In this document: positions 57,765-64,000 of the stretch, one piece after another | Layout of the letters: each line of letters starts with the position of its first letter | How positions within the stretch are numbered: position 1 is the stretch's first letter | Source: Sulfolobales archaeon | Lineage (GTDB): Archaea > Thermoproteota > Thermoprotei_A > Sulfolobales > NBVN01 | Length of the DNA: 64,000 nucleotides | Direction of reading: 5' to 3' | NCBI GenBank assembly: GCA_026413885.1 | Contig: JAOAKA010000002.1 | Location: 221,558-285,557 of the forward strand | Notes under the pieces: model-generated | Seen by the model: the letters and a program-made list of their open reading frames with translations, nothing else | The model's database searches: none | Told to the model about the DNA's origin: nothing | Program-made: the position numbers and the translations under genes

Positions 57765-59045
57765 CTACGGACTCTGTTCTTCGGGCAATCTCTCTATATA
57801 TAGAAATAGCCCTCTAACATCTCTCACAACAACTCGGCTACCAGCTGAGATCTTACCACTTAATGAATAAGCAGTCCAGTCCTCCCCCAAGATGTAGACA
57901 ACTCCGGGAGTGGTAGGCCCCACATCAGTTTTAGCTACTCCCACAGACCCTACTAAAACCTCTCTTAGCTTAGGCTTTCTGAGTCTAATTGCTTGAGAGG
58001 CTTTAAGCATTATGAACCCTAGGAAGACCCCTAAGATGCTCAGCGCTACAGCTACCCCGATCGCTAAGGGCTCGAGTGCTGGTGTAGGTCTACTCCTCAG
58101 ATTTAAATATAGTCCTAGTGTGAGTAGCGCGAGACCAGCTATGCTGAATCCCTGGAGACCTGGACTGAGGAATTCTACTAGTACTAGTAGAGCACCTGAC
58201 AGCATTAAGGTTAGTACTAGAATATCTGGAGGTATCACACTCATACCGTAGAGAGCTATAGCTATGAGTAGTACTCCAGCTATTGCGTAGCCCTGGAAAC
58301 CTGTTACCAGTACTTCAGCAACTACCAGGAATAACCCTAGGCTAATAGCTAGAGAGTAGATTAGAGGGTCTGATATTACAGATAAAACTCCATCCCAGAG
58401 GTCCTTAGTGAGCAGCTCAGTAGGCTTCGAAGAGTTTAAGTCTCTCAGCACGTCGTCTAATGAATCTACCTTCCTAGCTATACCGTAGAAAGCAGCTTCT
58501 TCATCTGTCAGCGTGAGTGACTCAGTAGCGAATTTCTCAACTAATTTAACTATCGACTCGTTTCTAAAAGACTTGCTGGCTAGAGCTCTAAATCGAGAAG
58601 CTACGTAGTTCACTACTTTAGGGTCGTCAGGCTGCGGCCTTGCGGCACCTATTACTGAGCCTGAAGCCATGTAGATTCTCCCGCAGGCTACCGCTATGAG
58701 GGCAGCTGCAGATACTGCTTTACCACCGGGAGGTATGTAAACCACGCACTCTATATCGCTGGAGATAAGATACTCAACTATGCTATCAGCTGAAGCTAAA
58801 TATCCTCCGTAACTATCTACATAGAGAATTAAGAGACCTCCCACAGATACTCTATCTACGGCTCTACGCACTAGAGATACTGTGCCGCCGTCAACAATTC
58901 CAACAACCTCTACTACAATAGCCTCTGAAAATACGTGCAGCACTGCAGCTGTGAGTAGTATCGGTAAGAGAGCTGTAGAGAGCTTCAAACTAACCCTAGT
59001 TGTAGCTTTTCTCAGAGATATATCTATAGCTATTGCTTGAAACAT
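57765..59045 (-). CDS. NfeD family ClpP-like membrane serine protease
   Basis: IPPGGKAVSAAALIAVACGRIYMASGSVIGAARPQPDDPKVVNYVAS protease domain with candidate Ser and Lys; multiple TM; C-terminal OB-like NfeD domain. Confidence 0.9.
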   Translation of the reverse strand: MFQAIAIDISLRKATTRVSLKLSTALLPILLTAAVLHVFSEAIVVEVVGIVDGGTVSLVRRAVDRVSVGGLLILYVDSYGGYLASADSIVEYLISSDIECVVYIPPGGKAVSAAALIAVACGRIYMASGSVIGAARPQPDDPKVVNYVASRFRALASKSFRNESIVKLVEKFATESLTLTDEEAAFYGIARKVDSLDDVLRDLNSSKPTELLTKDLWDGVLSVISDPLIYSLAISLGLFLVVAEVLVTGFQGYAIAGVLLIAIALYGMSVIPPDILVLTLMLSGALLVLVEFLSPGLQGFSIAGLALLTLGLYLNLRSRPTPALEPLAIGVAVALSILGVFLGFIMLKASQAIRLRKPKLREVLVGSVGVAKTDVGPTTPGVVYILGEDWTAYSLSGKISAGSRVVVRDVRGLFLYIERLPEEQSP

Positions 59046-59231
59046 GCTCTAGCGGTTTTCGACAGTGTATGAAGATGTAGGCTCGCCTACCGGCTAGTAA
59101 GTGGGCTTTAAGTCTTCCGTGCTGGATCTACCTTAGTGTGGTCTTAGTGTCTGTAAGACTCTACGTATCTCTATTAGGTTAAGTTATCAACTAGAGAACA
59201 CCCCCAGACCTACGTGTGAGAAGGTAAGGTT

Positions 59232-59927
59232 CTAGATATACGCATCTCTGGTTTTGTAGAGACTGTAGGCAGAATACGCTAGTAGTCCTAGACCTGTTAG
59301 ACCGCCGATTAAGAGGAGTGTCAAGAGTGTCGTAACATGAAGCTCGCTCATTCCGTACTGTGATGCTACGTTAGATAACTCGGAGGCACTACTTAATGCG
59401 TAAGCACAGTAGTAAGCTATATTCGACAGGATCACTATAGGCAGAGGTATAGTTGAGAGCGCCATCATGTAGCCCATAGCCCTCCTCCTCTTCAGAAAGG
59501 ACATAGCCATCACGCAGGGGAGAGCTAAAACAAGTGCTGAAACTGCGAAGGGCAGCGAGTACGTCCCGCCTAGAACAAAGAAAATCACCATGCCCCATAT
59601 ATAGCTTCTATAGGCTCTCCTAACCTCCACTATCTTATTCGTGAATTCGTATACTGCGAGACTACATAACCTAACCACTTTCTTCATTTCTTCTGTAGAT
59701 AGCTTCTGATTCCTTAATGATGGTGCCTTACTGTAGACCTCCCTAACCTTGTTGTTTATGAGTCTAGCGAGCTCGACATTATCATACCTAATATTCTCTA
59801 TAACGTAGTCGAGAGAGTATCTAGCTCTCTCAACATACTTCCTCACCACCTCTGAGGAGATGGTATTTTCAATTTTCACTAGGAGATCTCGTGCTTCACG
59901 CAGCAAAGTGGTGCTCTCCAAGACCAT
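59232..59927 (-). CDS. hypothetical membrane protein (N-terminal helical, four or so TM segments)
   Basis: Cytosolic helical N-terminus followed by hydrophobic helices. Confidence 0.55.
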   Translation of the reverse strand: MVLESTTLLREARDLLVKIENTISSEVVRKYVERARYSLDYVIENIRYDNVELARLINNKVREVYSKAPSLRNQKLSTEEMKKVVRLCSLAVYEFTNKIVEVRRAYRSYIWGMVIFFVLGGTYSLPFAVSALVLALPCVMAMSFLKRRRAMGYMMALSTIPLPIVILSNIAYYCAYALSSASELSNVASQYGMSELHVTTLLTLLLIGGLTGLGLLAYSAYSLYKTRDAYI

Positions 59928-60009
59928 CAGACCTCGAGAAAGAATGTGAGTACGTATTTAAAAAAATTAGAAAAAATGTGGGTGAGTCTTCAGACTTCTT
60001 GGACTACCG

Positions 60010-60120
60010 CTATTTCTTCTTCCTAGCTCCAAATAGCTTCATGAAGCAGTACGCTGTGAGCCCTAAGATGAAGAACCACGACATCGATAGGAAGAATAGT
60101 GCGGCGGGGTCGAAAGGCAT
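60010..60120 (-). CDS. 36-aa single-TM peptide, candidate small subunit (MetS-like) of the adjacent SNF transporter
   Basis: Translation MPFDPAALFFLSMSWFFILGLTAYCFMKLFGARKKK*; same strand, starts 11 nt downstream of the transporter stop; too short for the ORF track. Confidence 0.65.
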   Translation of the reverse strand: MPFDPAALFFLSMSWFFILGLTAYCFMKLFGARKKK

Positions 60121-60130
60121 CTCGCATCAC

Positions 60131-61690
60131 CTACCCAGCAGTAACTAGCTTCCTGTTTTCAGCTAGCTCTCTAGCGTACCTCTTCTTGATGCCGTAGTAG
60201 GTCTCTAAAGCCCCCACGATCAATGCTAGCACTATGGCTACTCTAGCAGCAACTACGAGTGGATCAGTCTTAGCGAAGACTCCACTGATGTAGTAGTCAT
60301 ACGTAGTCCCAGCTAAGAGTATGAGAATGTAGATTGGTGTTAAAGTCATTAGAATGTACTTGAATAGAGTGGGAACCTTCATTAAGGCGCCTTCGTGTAG
60401 CTCCTTCCAGAGGTTGTTTGGTTTGAAGAGATATACTGCTACAAGCACATCGAAGAATCCTAGTACCACCAGTATGTAGCTACCTACCCAAGTATCGAGT
60501 TCGTCGAAGTAGGTTAGTGTTGGGTCGAGTGCTACAGGTAGACCTAGTAGGAAGTAGATGATGAACACTAGAAGCGCGCCGATCTTCCTCTTAATACCGA
60601 GATCCTCCTCAAGCATTGCGGTGAGGTAGTTATACATAGCTATAGCGGAAGTCCATCCGGCGAAGAAGAGGAGTAGGAACCACATGGTGCCGAAGACCCT
60701 CCCAATACCCCCTAGCGTTGTGAAGACATTCGGCAGCGCCATGAAGGCTAGACCGGCCGAGCCTATTTCACCAGCTCTTATTCCCTCTATGAACTCCGTT
60801 CCCAGATAGGCGAAGGCTATAGGTATCGCAATAGTTCCCCCGAGCACTACTTCAGCAAATTCATTCAGAGCTGTGGTAGTTAGAGCGGAGAGTGCTATAT
60901 CGTCGTCCTTCCTAACGTAGGACGCGTAGTTCTGGATTATGCCCATCCCAAGACTTAAGGTGAAGAATATCTGACCAGCAGCAGCTAGCGATATACGCCA
61001 GAAGTTGCTGCTCAACGTGTTGAAGTCCGGCTTCCAGATGTATTCAAGGCCGATTATCGAGCTCCACTCAGGCTTTATAGGTGAACCAGTCGTTATAGAT
61101 CTTATCGCCAGTATTACCGCGAAGACGTAGAGGAGGGGCATCATCACCTTGTTGAAGGCCTCAATGCCTTTTGAAACCCCTCTATATGCCGCTACGAACA
61201 ATATAACAACTGGTATAAGCCAGGTAGCTAACACCATCGGTGTGTTAGCTATGTGGTCCAGGAAGAATTTCACTGTGTTAGCACCGTAGTAAGCTCCCGA
61301 CGCGCTGTAGATCGCGTAGGCGGCTGTCCACCCGATCACGTGTATGTAATATGAGTTCAGTAAGGTAGTCACTGCGAAGGCCAGCATCCCACCGATCATT
61401 CCGAAGATTAGAGCTGTCTTCGGCTTCAGAGTCTCTCTAGACATCAGGTAGAACATAGGTCCGAGCGTTCCATGTCCATACTTACCGCCATATCTACCGG
61501 TAGCCCACTCAACCCACATTAACGGTATGCCTAGTATTAGGAGTGCTATGAAGTACGGTATCATGAACGCGCCTCCACCGTTAGCTGCGAGAACTCTCGG
61601 GAATCTCCAGAAATTCCCCAGACCTATAGCGTTACCGGCCATAGATAATATTAGCCCTATTCGAGTGGCCCACACCTCTCTTTCACTCAC
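60131..61690 (-). CDS. sodium-dependent transporter of the SNF (neurotransmitter:sodium symporter) family
   Basis: WATRIGLILSMAGNAIGLGNFWRFPRVLAANGGGAFMIPYFIALLILGIPLMWVEWATGR. Confidence 0.95.
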   Translation of the reverse strand: MSEREVWATRIGLILSMAGNAIGLGNFWRFPRVLAANGGGAFMIPYFIALLILGIPLMWVEWATGRYGGKYGHGTLGPMFYLMSRETLKPKTALIFGMIGGMLAFAVTTLLNSYYIHVIGWTAAYAIYSASGAYYGANTVKFFLDHIANTPMVLATWLIPVVILFVAAYRGVSKGIEAFNKVMMPLLYVFAVILAIRSITTGSPIKPEWSSIIGLEYIWKPDFNTLSSNFWRISLAAAGQIFFTLSLGMGIIQNYASYVRKDDDIALSALTTTALNEFAEVVLGGTIAIPIAFAYLGTEFIEGIRAGEIGSAGLAFMALPNVFTTLGGIGRVFGTMWFLLLFFAGWTSAIAMYNYLTAMLEEDLGIKRKIGALLVFIIYFLLGLPVALDPTLTYFDELDTWVGSYILVVLGFFDVLVAVYLFKPNNLWKELHEGALMKVPTLFKYILMTLTPIYILILLAGTTYDYYISGVFAKTDPLVVAARVAIVLALIVGALETYYGIKKRYARELAENRKLVTAG

Positions 61691-61730
61691 TCACATCTCA
61701 CCTCGACACTCTCGCAGCTAGCGAAAACTT

Positions 61731-61761
61731 CGCCTTATATTTTTTTCGCCTTATATTTTTT
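61731..61761 (-). promoter_or_regulatory. Tandemly duplicated TATA-like promoter element upstream of the SNF transporter
   Basis: Plus strand CGCCTTATATTTTTT TCGCCTTATATTTTT, i.e. AAAAATATAAGGCG repeated on the minus strand. Confidence 0.6.
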
Positions 61762-61911
61762 ATGGAGCTATATGTTTTTTATAGAACTATTCAACAACCG
61801 TTCAGTGTGTCTGAGCTGCTTTGTCTGCGAGCTAGCTAGCGGCACTCTAGCTTCGTGTTGAGGCAGTGTAGAGAACGCTGATGCTGGCTGCTGTAGCCTG
61901 GAGAAGATTGG

Positions 61912-61985
<74 letters not shown>

Positions 61986-62082
61986 ACCGCTATGTGTAGG
62001 TCCTCCCTGGTTTTAAGCTTTGAGTTCTCTATCTGTCGGCCTTCTACATCTGATAAGTGAACTTCTTCAGCTATAGATAGAC

Positions 62083-62772
62083 TTAGCGGTGTCTTTCGAG
62101 AGTCGACACTGTGTGTGACACCAACTCAGAGAAAATCTCTCTCCTCAATTCTCTATCTGCTTTTTTATATTTCCTCAGCAGCTCTACCGCCTCCCTCCGC
62201 AGTTTGATTTCGAGCACGCTGTTGAATATCCATGAAGTTAGTCTGCAGAGGTTTCTCGGGTATTCGGAGATCGCCGCACTCTCGTAGTCAAATATCTTAA
62301 CCTTATCGTCGTATGTGAGCACTACATGTTTATGTGCTCTACTGAGTTCTCTGTGATCTATTTCGAGGACGTCTAGTCCTCTGCCAGCTGATAGAACTTT
62401 CAGTATTAGCGGCAGTCTTTCCTCGTGTTTATGTAGTATCTTTATTACTGGGACTCCTCGGATTAGCTCCATTAACACGTAGCTCCTTCCGCACTCTATA
62501 AGCTTGGGAGATATTGGGTAAGCTTTCCTCACAATCTCACACTCTGTGAGTAGGTCTTCTCTCTTCGAGTCTGTTCTCAAGATCTTCAGTGCCGCATGCT
62601 CCCCACTCCGTAGTTCTACTTCTAGTACTACTGATGAGTGTCCCTTATCGATCAATCTGACTAGACCTACTACTCCAGCTCTCTCTAACTCGACTAGCCT
62701 ACTATTGATGCATTCCCGGTTGTAGCTTGGATAGCAGAGGTAGCTGAGGAGATCAGACTTCGACGTTCGCAT
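62083..62772 (-). CDS. RIO-like archaeal serine/threonine kinase
   Basis: LIDKGHSSVVLEVELRSGEHAALKILRTD, VLEIDHRELSRAHKHVVL, VKIFDYESA. Confidence 0.75.
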   Translation of the reverse strand: MRTSKSDLLSYLCYPSYNRECINSRLVELERAGVVGLVRLIDKGHSSVVLEVELRSGEHAALKILRTDSKREDLLTECEIVRKAYPISPKLIECGRSYVLMELIRGVPVIKILHKHEERLPLILKVLSAGRGLDVLEIDHRELSRAHKHVVLTYDDKVKIFDYESAAISEYPRNLCRLTSWIFNSVLEIKLRREAVELLRKYKKADRELRREIFSELVSHTVSTLERHR

Positions 62773-63367
62773 GGTACTCCTTCATGTCTTCCTCCTCTAC
62801 TCCAAGTCTATACATTAGCTCTGAGATTACGGAGTCTAGTACTACTTGAGCTACTATTTCGAACTGTGTCCCTAGTGGGGCTAGTGGTTCGTGGAGTCCC
62901 AGGAGCTGCCTGATCTCCCACCTATCTTCGTGACTTACTTTAGTTCTCCCCGGTATAGCTACGACTAAATCTGCTTTTTTAGCTAGAGGTGAGTCTGGAA
63001 ACGATGTAAGTGCCACTACTTTCATACCCAGACTTCTAGCTACTTCCGCAGCTGCTACTACCGCCGCAGACCTCCCGGAGCCTGAGATAGCTATCAATAG
63101 GTCTCCAGCTCTCGCAGCTGGTGTAACTGTTTCACCTACTACGTACGCTGAGAAGCCTAAGTGCATGAGCCTCATAGTGAAAGCTCTACCGACGAGTCCA
63201 GACCTACCTACACCTACAACGAAAGCCTTCCTATTCTCTCTATAGATAGATTCGAGAACCTTCACAAAAGCCTCGATTTCAGGCTCGGAGATAAAGTCCG
63301 CCGCAGCCTCCAAATACTTAACCAGAGACTGATACACCCTTCTGAATACCTTCAAATATCCCTTCAA
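62753..63367 (-). CDS. hxlB: 6-phospho-3-hexuloisomerase (SIS domain)
   Basis: VGVGRSGLVGRAFTMRLMHLGFSAYVVGETVTPAARAGDLLIAISGSGRSAAVV. Confidence 0.92.
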   Translation of the reverse strand: MKGYLKVFRRVYQSLVKYLEAAADFISEPEIEAFVKVLESIYRENRKAFVVGVGRSGLVGRAFTMRLMHLGFSAYVVGETVTPAARAGDLLIAISGSGRSAAVVAAAEVARSLGMKVVALTSFPDSPLAKKADLVVAIPGRTKVSHEDRWEIRQLLGLHEPLAPLGTQFEIVAQVVLDSVISELMYRLGVEEEDMKEYHANVEV

Positions 63368-63449
63368 AAGGTTAGTGAAAAGAAATATAAGCTAAGCGCC
63401 GCACACAGACCCTAAAACGCAGCACTACCCACTCTAGAGTAGCTAGCCT

Positions 63450-64000
<551 letters not shown>

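Noticed and set aside
59891-60148. 85-aa plus-strand ORF
   Set aside because: Antisense to the 36-aa TM peptide and the start of the upstream membrane protein; composition looks non-coding.

Overview
A 64 kb gene-dense stretch of a hyperthermophilic crenarchaeal chromosome, probably Desulfurococcales-like. This placement is inferred from Rpo8, TFE, aTrm56, L7Ae, TATA-type promoters and the tRNA set. Most of the window is core housekeeping: cobalamin salvage, tRNA modification and splicing, GluRS, GGPP synthase, SRP54, aIF5A, PolB, SufS, Rio2, SPFH/NfeD and the 3' part of a 23S rRNA gene at the right edge. There is no CRISPR array, prophage or obvious transposon. The observations most worth following up are: (1) a solitary tRNA 3' half with its own TATA box and a GC-rich leader at 25645-25709, a candidate trans-spliced (split) tRNA, possibly the initiator; (2) a HerA-like ATPase whose conserved N-terminus lies in the -1 frame of an upstream ORF, joined at a canonical C_CCT_TTA slippery heptamer next to a TAG stop; (3) several genes with no in-frame ATG/GTG/TTG start, namely aIF5A (CTG with a strong Shine-Dalgarno), a JAMM protein absent from the ORF track (CTG) and endA (ATA); (4) a GlmS homologue lacking the catalytic Cys and the oxyanion-hole Asn of its glutaminase domain; (5) a run of consecutive hairpins in one intergenic region (11206-11320); (6) a 36-aa membrane peptide beside an SNF-family transporter. 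All assignments come from reading the sequence and recalling families; no database search was run.
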